Part shown: positions 17,378 to 25,769 of the stretch, piece after piece | Layout: every line of letters begins with the position of its first letter | Position numbering within the stretch: the first letter of the stretch is position 1 | Assembly (NCBI RefSeq): GCF_009765985.1 | Contig: NZ_LMUM01000028.1 | Location: 287,467 to 351,466, forward strand | Length of the DNA stretch: 64,000 nt | Direction of reading: 5' to 3' | DNA from: Acidobacterium sp. S8 | Lineage (GTDB): Bacteria > Acidobacteriota > Terriglobia > Terriglobales > Acidobacteriaceae | Notes under the pieces: generated by a model | What the model was told of the DNA's origin: nothing | Seen by the model: only the letters and a program-made list of their open reading frames with translations | The model's database searches: none | Translations under genes and position numbers: made by a program

Positions 17378-20152
17378 CTAGCGCGCTTTTGCCATAAGGC
17401 TTGCCTGGTGCACTTCCGCCTCGGCGATAATTTCAACTCCACCACCCAATGCTGCATTCACCTCAAGCCGTCCTCCTATCATTTGCAGCCGCTCTCGCAT
17501 ACTTGCCAGTCCTAAGCCCGTTCTCGGCGCCGTAGAATCGAATCCCACACCAAAATCTCTGATCTCCACTCGGATGACCCCATCGGGATTTAACAGGCGG
17601 ACGGTGGCTCGATTCGAGCCGCTATGCTTGACAGCATTGTTCAAGGCTTCCTGAGCAATTCGATAGAAGCAGAGGGTAAATTCCTCGGGCAGCGCCGCGG
17701 ACACCTCGCCAGCGGCGAGTTCCACGTGCAGTTGGGAGTGTGTCGAATAATGAGTGCACAACTCCCTCAACGCAGATTTGAGACCGAGATGTCGCAGAGT
17801 AGAAGAATGTAGCCGATGGGACATATCGTGAACGTCAGTTGCCAGTTCATCCGCTTCGCGGAGAATGTCAGATACTGCTGCATGCTCAGCTGTTAATTCC
17901 GCCGGTAAACAGTGATTTAGTATGTTCATCTCCACCAGCAGAGCTGCCAAACGCTGCCCGACATCGTCATGCAGCTCGCGCGCAATCCGCTGCCTCTCCT
18001 GCTCCTGAGCCTGGATGAGTCTTCCGGTGAGGTTGTGTAGCTCGTGATGCGCCTGCTCCAGTTCGCGCTCAGACTCTTTACGGGCAGTCATATCATCCAC
18101 CATGGCAATCACGAGCGGGGTGGGCTGCCCAGCACTCTTCAGCATTGAAACATTCAGACGTCCCCAGATTCGGGTACCGTCCTTCCGCATATGGAGTCTC
18201 TCGATCTGATAACTTTCCCGGCAACCCACTAACAGCTCTTCAAACAGTATCCTGTCCTCCTCCTCGTCAGACCCGGTCAGTTGCGCGTAATTCAAGCCTC
18301 GCATCTCTTCGTCCGTATACCCGAGCATGGAAGACAAAGCGGGATTTGTGTACAAGAGACGGCCCTCGGTGTCCTCCAATGCGATTCCAATTGACGATTG
18401 CTCGAACAGGTGGCGAAACCTCTGCTCACTCTCGCGCTGCTGCTCTTGCGCACATTTGCGGCTCAACGCACTGCCTACAATATTCCCCAACACACCAAGT
18501 CGACTTATCAGTGAAGCGGGCCATTCCCGTTCAACCACAAAGCAAATCAGAGCGAGCACTCCTTTGCCTGAGGTGATCGAAGTCGAAGGTATGAGAGCAA
18601 CTGAGCGCACCCAACGTTCCGTGAAATAGTGCTGGTCACAGCTGGCTTCTGCCGGGAGATTTTCTATGCCGGTCGCTGTCACGACTTCTCCACTCAATAA
18701 GCGCGCTGTACACCAGGGCAGTTCCGCGCGCGAGAAAAAGCATGGTTCTTCTGGAATGCCTGTACGAGAAACGGAGTAGATTTGGGTTACTGGCAAATTA
18801 GCCTCCGGAATCACAAACCACGAAACTCTGTCGATCCTTTCCGCGGCCAGAATTCCCGATAGACCGCTTTCTATCTCAGCCTCTACCCGGTCGGCTGGAC
18901 AGTCCGACAATTTTGTTGCGAGCTCCGAAGCAACGAGTTCCAAGCTATACAGCCTCGCCAGAGAGGATCGCGCTTGTTTCCGCCGCTTCCTCTCCAGAAG
19001 GAGCCACACAATCAGAGCAGATTGCGCGAGGACGAAAATAATTGTGCCTATGATGGGCGCGCTGTATCGCTCCCAGAACGATATCTCACGGAACAAAACA
19101 ACACTGCCTGAAGGCAATCTTGTTTCAGCCAGCTGCCAACGCTGCATCTGCCTCCAATCCATAATGATATGGCTAGGCGTGAAGTGTTTCACAGGCAGGC
19201 TTTGAACCGATTTCCCTTTCAGAATCCGCAGACTCCGCTCCGCCCCCTCTCGGGCATTTTGCTTCATCGCCATAATACTGCCGCCGACAATTCCGAGACC
19301 TGTCTGTGTCTCCAGAACTCCGTAGACTGGCGCATTGGCGGCGGCGCTAATTGCCGGACAAACCTCCGTTGGAACGTAAGTGTCCCCGTTCGCATCCTGG
19401 AGAATCTGAGTGTAGATAACAATGCTATGAGGCGGAAGCTGTCTCAATCGGGTAAGCAATCGCTGCAATGGATCGCCAACGAGATAGCTAATCTCAACCT
19501 TGTTGGCGAAGGGCTGAAATGCACGTTTTGCAGAACGGAGATTGATACCTTCGTCAACGGAAACACCTGACACATAAAAAACATGACGAGTGTCAGGTTG
19601 TAGGCGCAAAGCGAGGGCTAAAGTGCCTGAAAAATCAAGACTGCCGGTGACTCCAGTGGAGTTCGGCGGCAACGTTTCCGGGAGTTCATCCGATTCCACC
19701 ATAAAAAAGACCACCGGAATTTGCGGCCATAGTTTGTCGCTGTAAGCGCAGAGGAATCGGAGTGCAGTTTGACCCACTGCCGCAATAAGATCAATTCGTT
19801 GAGTGGAGTACTTTTGGCGCAGAATATCGGCGAGGGCAGGATACTGGGTCCCTAGGCGATAGGTTTCCGTATATTCCTCGAAGTATTGAATATCCAAAGC
19901 TTGATCAGAGCTTAGAACTTGCCTTAGCTCTCGATCGGAAAGCGAGTTCATGGCAAGGTCCCGCCATCCATCATGAAGAATCAGTACATTCTTGGTCTTG
20001 TGCTCCTGCAATCCAAGGCAGGGCGAGACGCAAACGAGGATGAGGAACAATAGCCGCGCCAGGGCAACTATCCACTTCGCGACGATTCCACTCCCATGAG
20101 AACCACTGACTGCCGACATCGACCCACGCGTAACTGGTGTCAACATGTTCAC
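17378..20152 (-). CDS. Sensor histidine kinase with ABC-substrate-binding-like sensor, GAF and PAS domains
   Basis: A 924-residue membrane kinase. In order: a signal/anchor segment (about 25-48), a periplasmic ABC_sub_bind/TrpX-like sensor (about 55-335, with VLILHDGWRDLAMNSLSDRE and FVLAQS near the end), a transmembrane helix (about 362-385), a GAF domain (about 400-570), a PAS domain (about 585-700), a HisKA_3 dimerisation domain with phospho-acceptor His728 (RELHDDVGQR), and an ATPase domain with the N-box EALNNAVKHSG and GLGLASMRERL. It is a NarL-family kinase and almost certainly phosphorylates the regulator at 16707. ABC-type periplasmic sensors often bind small organic ligands. The ligand is not identifiable here. 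Confidence 0.92.
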   Translation of the reverse strand: MNMLTPVTRGSMSAVSGSHGSGIVAKWIVALARLLFLILVCVSPCLGLQEHKTKNVLILHDGWRDLAMNSLSDRELRQVLSSDQALDIQYFEEYTETYRLGTQYPALADILRQKYSTQRIDLIAAVGQTALRFLCAYSDKLWPQIPVVFFMVESDELPETLPPNSTGVTGSLDFSGTLALALRLQPDTRHVFYVSGVSVDEGINLRSAKRAFQPFANKVEISYLVGDPLQRLLTRLRQLPPHSIVIYTQILQDANGDTYVPTEVCPAISAAANAPVYGVLETQTGLGIVGGSIMAMKQNAREGAERSLRILKGKSVQSLPVKHFTPSHIIMDWRQMQRWQLAETRLPSGSVVLFREISFWERYSAPIIGTIIFVLAQSALIVWLLLERKRRKQARSSLARLYSLELVASELATKLSDCPADRVEAEIESGLSGILAAERIDRVSWFVIPEANLPVTQIYSVSRTGIPEEPCFFSRAELPWCTARLLSGEVVTATGIENLPAEASCDQHYFTERWVRSVALIPSTSITSGKGVLALICFVVEREWPASLISRLGVLGNIVGSALSRKCAQEQQRESEQRFRHLFEQSSIGIALEDTEGRLLYTNPALSSMLGYTDEEMRGLNYAQLTGSDEEEDRILFEELLVGCRESYQIERLHMRKDGTRIWGRLNVSMLKSAGQPTPLVIAMVDDMTARKESERELEQAHHELHNLTGRLIQAQEQERQRIARELHDDVGQRLAALLVEMNILNHCLPAELTAEHAAVSDILREADELATDVHDMSHRLHSSTLRHLGLKSALRELCTHYSTHSQLHVELAAGEVSAALPEEFTLCFYRIAQEALNNAVKHSGSNRATVRLLNPDGVIRVEIRDFGVGFDSTAPRTGLGLASMRERLQMIGGRLEVNAALGGGVEIIAEAEVHQASLMAKAR

Positions 20153-20196
20153 CTTCCCGCGTCACATTGGATTTGGCTTACATTTGAATCGGTTTC

Positions 20197-20301
20197 CTAG
20201 AATCCAAATTTAAACGCCAGCTGAATCAGGCGCGCACTCATTGACGTGCCATTGATGACACCAAAAGTAGGCAAACTAAAGTTCGTATTGGATTCGCAAA
20301 T
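20197..20301 (-). pseudogene. TonB-dependent receptor, last 34 codons only
   Basis: Reading leftward from 20301, a 34-residue stretch ending at the stop at 20197 (NFSLPTFGVINGTS, then SARLIQLAFKFGF) matches the C-terminal strand and final Phe of acidobacterial TonB-dependent receptors. An in-frame stop lies directly upstream, and I found no further receptor sequence before it. It is a decayed tail of a lost gene, or the end of a deletion. Confidence 0.55.
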
Positions 20302-21132
20302 TCAACTGTGCCCTGGTTAATCAGGTGAACTGCCATCCCAGACAGTCCGGTTCCGGTCGGCCCAATGGTCACACCCGTAAGCGCGCCAATTGACGACGTC
20401 TGGTCGAAATTAAGTCCAGAAAATCCATGAATAATCGCAGGGATCGGAGCCGCAATCGCGCAGCCAAACCGCCTTTGATTCCAACGTTCGCACCAGCCAA
20501 AAAAGCTCGCAACGAATCTGCGGGCTGCGCTCAGACGAGTGTGCGCGCTTGCCGTTTCCGGTTCGGCATTTCGGGAGCTTCCGGATTCAAGGCACTCCAT
20601 GGCCACAGGACCCTCCAACAAAAGGGTGCTACTGATAAATCTGGCCCGCTGGGGAAAAGCACTTCAACCCACAGCAATCAACCCTCGGAAATGTGATTCG
20701 AATATTGCATTCCGCAATGGAAGCAACTGTCAGGACGGGCATTACCGACCAAGTCTCCCATCGCCGATCATCTGTAGCAGCTTCGACCTTGGAACTAGAT
20801 CTTTTAACAGATCCTTTTAGACCTTCGCTGGTAACTTTAACAGTTGTACGGAAACGACCAAAATTATACCGTACGGGCAATAATAGTGGCCTGAACGTGA
20901 CGTTGAACGGCCTTAAGCGCCCCGGGCAGAGTGCATAACGGCTCATCAATCGCTGAATTGAGGAGGCTTCTAAAACCCTACCATTTTCATAGGTCCCGAT
21001 GCGTATCTGCATCATCGGCGAGCGATTAGGCTTTTGTGAAGAACCCACTTATCAACCGGTTGTCGAATCGTTCTTAGACGAGAAAAACGAAAGCGACCGG
21101 CAGATTCATCGGATAACCCAAGGAACAGCACA
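20302..21132. other. Intergenic region, no intact gene
   Basis: About 830 bp with several medium open frames on both strands (for example 20301-20621 on the minus strand, with NFDQTSSIGALTG) but none with a start signal and recognisable domain together. It may contain further decayed coding sequence. The promoter of the secreted protein at 21133 should be near the right end. Confidence 0.4.
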
Positions 21133-21651
21133 ATGAAAAAGCCTTTCTTTGCATGGTTGGCATTAAGCGGAGCCATACTGCTTATCCAAACTTCGGCATT
21201 TGCACAGTCCGGCGGTACACAAGCAAGTGCTGGCCAAAACTCCCAGGATTCGATCGACAAGAATATTGACCTGCTACGAAAGGACATTCGATCCCAGAAA
21301 AAACAGATCATCGCCGCCAACGTGCCGCTCACTGACGCCGAGGCGCAGAACTTCTGGCCGGTGTATGACCAATACACTGCCGAATTGGTGCAGATAAACA
21401 ACGACAAATACGCACTCATCAAAGAGTATGCAAAGAGCTACGACACTATGACCGATGCGCAGGCAGATGATTGGACCGGGCGCATCCTGAAACTGGATGC
21501 AAATGTAGCGGCATTGCGGCAGAAGTACGTGCCAATCTTTCATAAGGTATTGTCCCCGAAGAAGACTGCTTTATATGAGCAGGTGGAGCGCAAAACGCAA
21601 ATGCTGATCGATGTCCAGATCTCTTTGCAGATTCCACTTGTTCAGCCGTAG
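21133..21651 (+). CDS. Small periplasmic protein (Spy/CpxP-like in style)
   Basis: A 172-residue exported protein. The signal peptide covers 1-25 (LALSGAILLIQTSAFAQS). A Gln/Ser-rich linker runs to about 40, then an all-helical domain of about 120 residues with heptad-like repeats (IDLLRKDIRSQKKQIIAANV, LTDAEAQNFWPVYDQYTAEL, KKTALYEQVERKTQMLIDV). The LTDAEAQNFWP segment resembles the LTxxQ-like motif of Spy/CpxP envelope-stress chaperones, but the match is loose. The ATG follows AAGGAACAG. It is a stand-alone gene and its role is not known. Confidence 0.75.
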   Translation: MKKPFFAWLALSGAILLIQTSAFAQSGGTQASAGQNSQDSIDKNIDLLRKDIRSQKKQIIAANVPLTDAEAQNFWPVYDQYTAELVQINNDKYALIKEYAKSYDTMTDAQADDWTGRILKLDANVAALRQKYVPIFHKVLSPKKTALYEQVERKTQMLIDVQISLQIPLVQP

Positions 21652-21668
21652 GTGTCCGATATCTAGCA

Positions 21669-21788
21669 GTGCAACCAACGATTGCGGACAGTGTCAAGGC
21701 AACCCAATCCAGCTATTTGAAGTCTTACAATGCTCTCATCGGTATCCTGGTGGGGCTAATCCTCGGATTGACCTTGTTCTATGAGTAA
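21669..21788 (+). pseudogene. Possible C-terminal membrane-anchor remnant
   Basis: A 39-codon stretch beginning with GTG and ending in TAA at 21788. It encodes a helix with small polar residues followed by a clear transmembrane segment (NALIGILVGLILGLTLFY). It resembles the C-terminal anchor of a chain-length-determinant or similar membrane protein, but the family cannot be fixed. It lies between the secreted protein and the LysR remnant, in an area of broken genes. It could also be a small membrane protein in its own right. Confidence 0.25.
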
Positions 21789-21862
21789 GTAGGTGGCTCA
21801 TCCCTATACCGAATCGTGACCACACCACCCAATGAAAGAGATTATTGATCGACAGAGATCAC

Positions 21863-22140
21863 TCATGACAAACGAAGAAGGTGCTGGCCAGAAATTGCTT
21901 CGGGCTTATTGTGGGGAACGACCTTCTTAAGGAATGTACGTCCGAAGTCGTTAATAAGACGTGACGACTGGTCGGAACGAAGGACGAGATACGAAGACAC
22001 TTGAAGTGATGGATGGAGCAATGGCCGTACGGCGATGCCTTGGCCCCTGAATTGTTCCGCAATCGCTTTTGCAACGAAGGCCACTCCAAAATTTTCGCCC
22101 ATAAGGCGGACTGACTCCAAAGATTTGCATAGCGATGAAT
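21863..22140 (-). pseudogene. LysR-family regulator, C-terminal remnant
   Basis: About 90 residues of a LysR substrate-binding domain: SLESVRLMGENFGVAFVAKA, VRPLLHPSLQVSSYLVLRSD and SSRLINDFGRTFLKKV, ending at a stop at 21863. The DNA-binding half and most of the ligand domain are missing. Upstream it joins directly to a pectate-lyase-like N-terminal remnant near 22140. The first remnant cluster (2338-2550) carries a LysR N-terminus of the same general type, so the two could be halves of one split gene or of two relatives. Confidence 0.7.
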
Positions 22141-22626
22141 TCAGCATATAGAGCTGTTGGTATTGAGCAGAAACGGCTTTCCATCTTCGCTGCCACGGCC
22201 CGCATCGACAAAAAGCGCGGTTCCGTCGTCCCCCGGCTTCGGTTGCCCTTTGTCCCTGAGCCCATTGTGCGAAGGGACGCAGGTGAAGGAGCCGCGAAGT
22301 GTCACTCCGTCAGGAATGTTGAGCTCTGCGCGAAATAGATATCGCCCTGGTGGAGCATAGACTGTGCCTCCGCCTGCTTTATAAACCGTATCCAGTGCGT
22401 GTTGGAAGGCTGCTGTGTCGTCGGTCGACGCGTCTCCGCGAGCACCGTGATTTCTGACATCTACAGCAAAGGGCACAACTCCTTCTGTTTTGCCTTCCGC
22501 ATGCGCTGATCCCGGCATCTCCAGAAATGTTGCCATGCCTGCAGCCGCCCCTAGGGATAGGAGACGACGACGTGATGTTACCTTCTCGCCTTGCAATATC
22601 GTCTCGGCTTCATTATGAGAATTCAT
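22141..22626 (-). pseudogene. Pectate-lyase-superfamily (Tat-exported) protein, N-terminal remnant
   Basis: About 160 residues of a secreted right-handed beta-helix enzyme. A Tat signal (SRRRLLSLGAAAGMATFLE) is followed by the Pectate_lyase_3 opening VDVRNHGARGDASTDDTAAF and TVYAPPGRYLFRAELNIPDG. ATG 22626 is preceded by GGAGATAAAG and is the likely start. The sequence breaks off after LNTNSS at about 22141 and continues as LysR sequence. The catalytic helix is absent, so it should be inactive. Confidence 0.78.
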
Positions 22627-22690
22627 CTTTATCTCCAAATCTCTAGTCTCAGTTTGCGTAATTTTATTTTTGCTTCAGACAATTCCCGGA

Positions 22691-22801
22691 TCATTGGTCG
22701 ATTTGCTTGATAAGAACGACGGACCGTGCTGGAAGCTTCATCCTCACATGCAGTATTCCCATTTCGTCTGATCGAACAATTTGCTTCTCCGTGGCTTCCG
22801 G
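22691..22801 (-). pseudogene. C-terminal tail of a glycoside-hydrolase-like protein
   Basis: Reading leftward, a short frame ends in MKLPARSVVLIKQIDQ before the stop at 22691. The pattern of a Leu-Pro-x-x-Ser-Val-Val-Leu strand close to the C-terminus is typical of the terminal beta-sandwich of several glycoside hydrolase families. An in-frame stop lies just upstream, so only about 36 codons remain. The family is not identifiable and the call is tentative. Confidence 0.3.
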
Positions 22802-23136
22802 CTAACTTCCGCAGCAGGGCCCGATATTTGCAGAAACTACGAAGCCAGATTCTGCCCGGACTGCATTTCGTCAGCTTGAAACCGTACCTGATCAAGCACG
22901 CAAAGCCTATGGGGCGATAAAGGGGTTCTGGCAACGTTAGAAGTCTGCATAACGGTGGAAGACTTGGCACTGAAATCAGTAGGTTAGAATCTAAAATCGC
23001 TTTAACGGTAGGCAACGACGCGAGCGACTGCTTTCTTTCAGTTTGGCGAGATTCTCCTCTACGAATTTACGAACCCACGATACCTATATCTATTATGTGG
23101 AGCGCAAAAAACGACGAGGAGATCCGTTGCGGGCTT
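22802..23136. other. Intergenic region downstream of the GH3 gene
   Basis: 335 bp with no gene recognised. GCAACGTTAG at 22931-22940 matches ten bases of the 13-bp motif found upstream of the GH3 and GH92 genes. Confidence 0.4.
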
Positions 23137-25509
23137 TCAGGGACGCAGGAGAAAGCGTTCGCTCAACGATGCTTCCGAGGAACCACCAGTCCAAACCGTA
23201 TAATTTCCCGGCTCGACTGCCCATTTTTTCTCCACATTCCACACCGCTAGCTGCACCTGCGGAATGCGAAAAACGACGGTTTTCGTTTCCTGAGGCTTGA
23301 GGTGTATCCGGGAAAATCCCTTCAGCGAACTCCTCGGGGTTTCGACACTGCTCACATCCTCTCGAAGATAAATTTGCGCTACCTCGTCACCTTCGCGGCC
23401 TCCTGTATTCGTTACGTCAACGGTCACCTTGACATTTCCACCGCTGCCGGGCACCGGAGGCTGCACAGCGAGGTGATCGTAGCGAAATGTTGTGTAGCTA
23501 AGGCCGAATCCGAAAGGGAAGAGCGCCTTTCCGTCGTTATCGACATACTTATAAGTGCGCGACGGGTGGCTGTTGTAGAACATCGGTAGCTGGCCGACGC
23601 TCTCGGGGAAAGTGATGGTCAGACGTCCTGCTGGATTGTTTTCTCCAAACAGGGTTTCCGCGATCGCCCTGCCACCGAACTCGCCGGGATACCATGCCTC
23701 GAGGATCGCAGGCACCTGTTGTTTGGCCCAGTCAATCGTCAGCGGCCTGCCGTTTTCAAGCACAAGGACCACGGGCTTTCCGGTCGCCACCACAGCTTCC
23801 AGCAATGGCTCCTGATTTTCCGGCAGGTCCAGCCTGGACCGGTCGAAGCTCTCGCCGGAGATTCCCTGCCACTCCCCGAGTCCGAGGATGACCACGTCCG
23901 CATCCTTCGCCTCCGCTACGGCCGCTGAAATGTCTTTGCCCGCGTCAAATGTTATCTTCGCCTGCGGAACTAGCGTTTTAATGCCGGCCAGCAAACTGAT
24001 GTGCTCGCCGTTTTCTTCTTTTTCATAGTCACCATAGCGCGCCACATTGGCGTTCGGGCCGATCACCGCGATGCGTTGCACCGTTTTCGAAAGCGGTAGC
24101 AGATGGCCCTCGTTCTTGAGCAGGGTCATGGACTCGCGGGCCGACTCAAGCGAAAGCGCCAAATGCGCCGGGGAGCGATAGGCGCGCGCATCGAGCGAAG
24201 GATCGACATAGGGATGATCGAAAAGCCCTAGAGCAAACTTTACCCTCAAGACAGAACGCACGGCCCGGTCGAGGTCGGCCTGCGATAGAGAGCCCTCGTG
24301 CACGCAGTCGATCAGGGCCTGTTGGAAGACCTTATGATCGAAATCGTAAAACTGCATGTCGACGCCGGAGCGGATGGCCATGCAGGAAGCGTCCTTCGGC
24401 GATGCTGCGACATGGTGCACCTTATACAGGCGCTGGATCGCGCCAAGGTCGGAGAGCACGAATCCCTGAAAACCCCACTCGTCTCGCAGTATGGTTCTCA
24501 ACAGGAATGGGTCGGCGGTGACCGGTATGCCGTCGATCTCATGATAGGCGGCCATGGTCGCCATCGCGTGCCCTTCACGGAAGGCCGGCTCGAACGATTT
24601 CAGCATGACACTGCGCAACTCGCGCTCGCCGATGTGAACCGGCGATGTGTTTGTCCCACCCTCGGGAGAACCATGTCCGGCGAAGTGCTTCGGTTCTGCG
24701 ACGACGGTATGGTCGGTGCTCAGGCTTTCACCCTGCGCTCCGCGCACGTAGGCAAGGCCCAGCTGACCGGTCAGATATGGATCCTCGCCGAAATCTTCTT
24801 CGATACGGCCCCATCGAGGTTCGCGTGCGAGATCGAGCACAGGACCAAGAATCATGTCGACGCCATTGGCGCGAGCTTCCGACGCAATGGCCGCGCCGGT
24901 CTGTTCAGCAATCTCGGGGTTCCAGGTGGCAGCAAGATTGATCGGCGCGGGAAAAACGGTTCCTGTGTTGTAACCGTGCAGGCCCTCTTCGATGAACATT
25001 GCCGGTATACCAAGGCGGTTATGCTCAATGACCCACTTTTGGGCGGCATTTGCCTGCTCCGGCGTCGGATAGAGATCGTGAATTCCGCCGACACCCAGAT
25101 TTCCCCATACACTCTGCGCCTTCGCCGGAAGAAAAACAGCATCCGCAGAAGCGTGGGTATCGTCGGTGTGCTTATCGACGATATCTTTCGCGCCCGCATA
25201 CAAATCCAGCTGCCGTACTTTTTCTTCCAGCGTCATCCGACCAATCAGGTCGTCCAACCGTTTTTCGATCGGAGCGTTGGACTGCCGGTATACGGCGCCT
25301 TGTCCAGGTATTGCAGATGGCTGACTTTGGGCAAAGACGAGAGAAACCGAAGAAATCAGCCCGAAAAAAAGAAAGAAAATACACCGTGCTGCCAAGGCTT
25401 TTCTTCCTGGGCTGCGGAAAAAACGTCTGCCGATTCCGCCATCTTCATGCAATAAAAATCCGCTCTCCCGTACACAATCGCATCCGAACATCTTCCCTTC
25501 GTATTTCAA
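23137..25509 (-). CDS. Secreted GH3 beta-glucosidase / beta-xylosidase
   Basis: A 790-residue exported glycoside hydrolase that would release terminal beta-linked glucose or xylose. Residues 1-61 are an N-terminal extension with a signal peptide (CIFFLFFGLISSVSLVFAQS). The GH3 barrel is at about 80-390 with KHFAGHG and nucleophile Asp354 (GFVLSDLGAI), the GH3 C-terminal alpha/beta domain at about 430-650 (ESARESMTLLKNEG), and a fibronectin-III-like domain at about 690-765. The first 35 residues before the signal core are unusually long, so the true start may be later at a GTG or TTG. It is divergent from the regulator at 25770, which probably controls it. Confidence 0.92.
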   Translation of the reverse strand: MKYEGKMFGCDCVRESGFLLHEDGGIGRRFFRSPGRKALAARCIFFLFFGLISSVSLVFAQSQPSAIPGQGAVYRQSNAPIEKRLDDLIGRMTLEEKVRQLDLYAGAKDIVDKHTDDTHASADAVFLPAKAQSVWGNLGVGGIHDLYPTPEQANAAQKWVIEHNRLGIPAMFIEEGLHGYNTGTVFPAPINLAATWNPEIAEQTGAAIASEARANGVDMILGPVLDLAREPRWGRIEEDFGEDPYLTGQLGLAYVRGAQGESLSTDHTVVAEPKHFAGHGSPEGGTNTSPVHIGERELRSVMLKSFEPAFREGHAMATMAAYHEIDGIPVTADPFLLRTILRDEWGFQGFVLSDLGAIQRLYKVHHVAASPKDASCMAIRSGVDMQFYDFDHKVFQQALIDCVHEGSLSQADLDRAVRSVLRVKFALGLFDHPYVDPSLDARAYRSPAHLALSLESARESMTLLKNEGHLLPLSKTVQRIAVIGPNANVARYGDYEKEENGEHISLLAGIKTLVPQAKITFDAGKDISAAVAEAKDADVVILGLGEWQGISGESFDRSRLDLPENQEPLLEAVVATGKPVVLVLENGRPLTIDWAKQQVPAILEAWYPGEFGGRAIAETLFGENNPAGRLTITFPESVGQLPMFYNSHPSRTYKYVDNDGKALFPFGFGLSYTTFRYDHLAVQPPVPGSGGNVKVTVDVTNTGGREGDEVAQIYLREDVSSVETPRSSLKGFSRIHLKPQETKTVVFRIPQVQLAVWNVEKKWAVEPGNYTVWTGGSSEASLSERFLLRP

Positions 25510-25588
25510 ATTGTTTCGAGCCTCTCATTGCAGCATCGATTTCTGCGTAATTTCTCGCCCCATCAAATTAACGAATTCAGCACGAAGC

Positions 25589-25601
25589 CGCAACGTTAGG
25601 C
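25589..25601 (+). promoter_or_regulatory. Candidate operator box, GH3 upstream region
   Basis: CGCAACGTTAGGC, centred on AACGTT, about 80 bp upstream of the GH3 start. The identical 13 bases occur inverted at 27353-27365 before the GH92 gene, and a 12/13 match is at 38226-38238. Binding by the regulator at 25770 or by a LacI-type protein is inference. Confidence 0.4.
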
Positions 25602-25769
25602 GCATTTGTAACGTGCGCATATGTGATGGAAAATAATACGCTTATCCGAATGATGTCAGGCTAACGGTAGATACACTCCACGAACGAAATGCGATTCGGC
25701 CATGCATGCCGCGGCTTGCGAACGCTTCTTGGAAAGGAGTGCTAGAATTACTTTTCGCTGAATTCCACT

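Noticed and set aside
22629-23015. 128-codon minus-strand frame upstream of the pectate-lyase remnant
   Set aside because: The sequence is not protein-like, and a different frame in part of this region ends as a hydrolase-like tail.
24298-25455. 385-codon plus-strand frame
   Set aside because: It is antisense to the well-supported GH3 gene; long antisense frames are common in GC-rich coding DNA.
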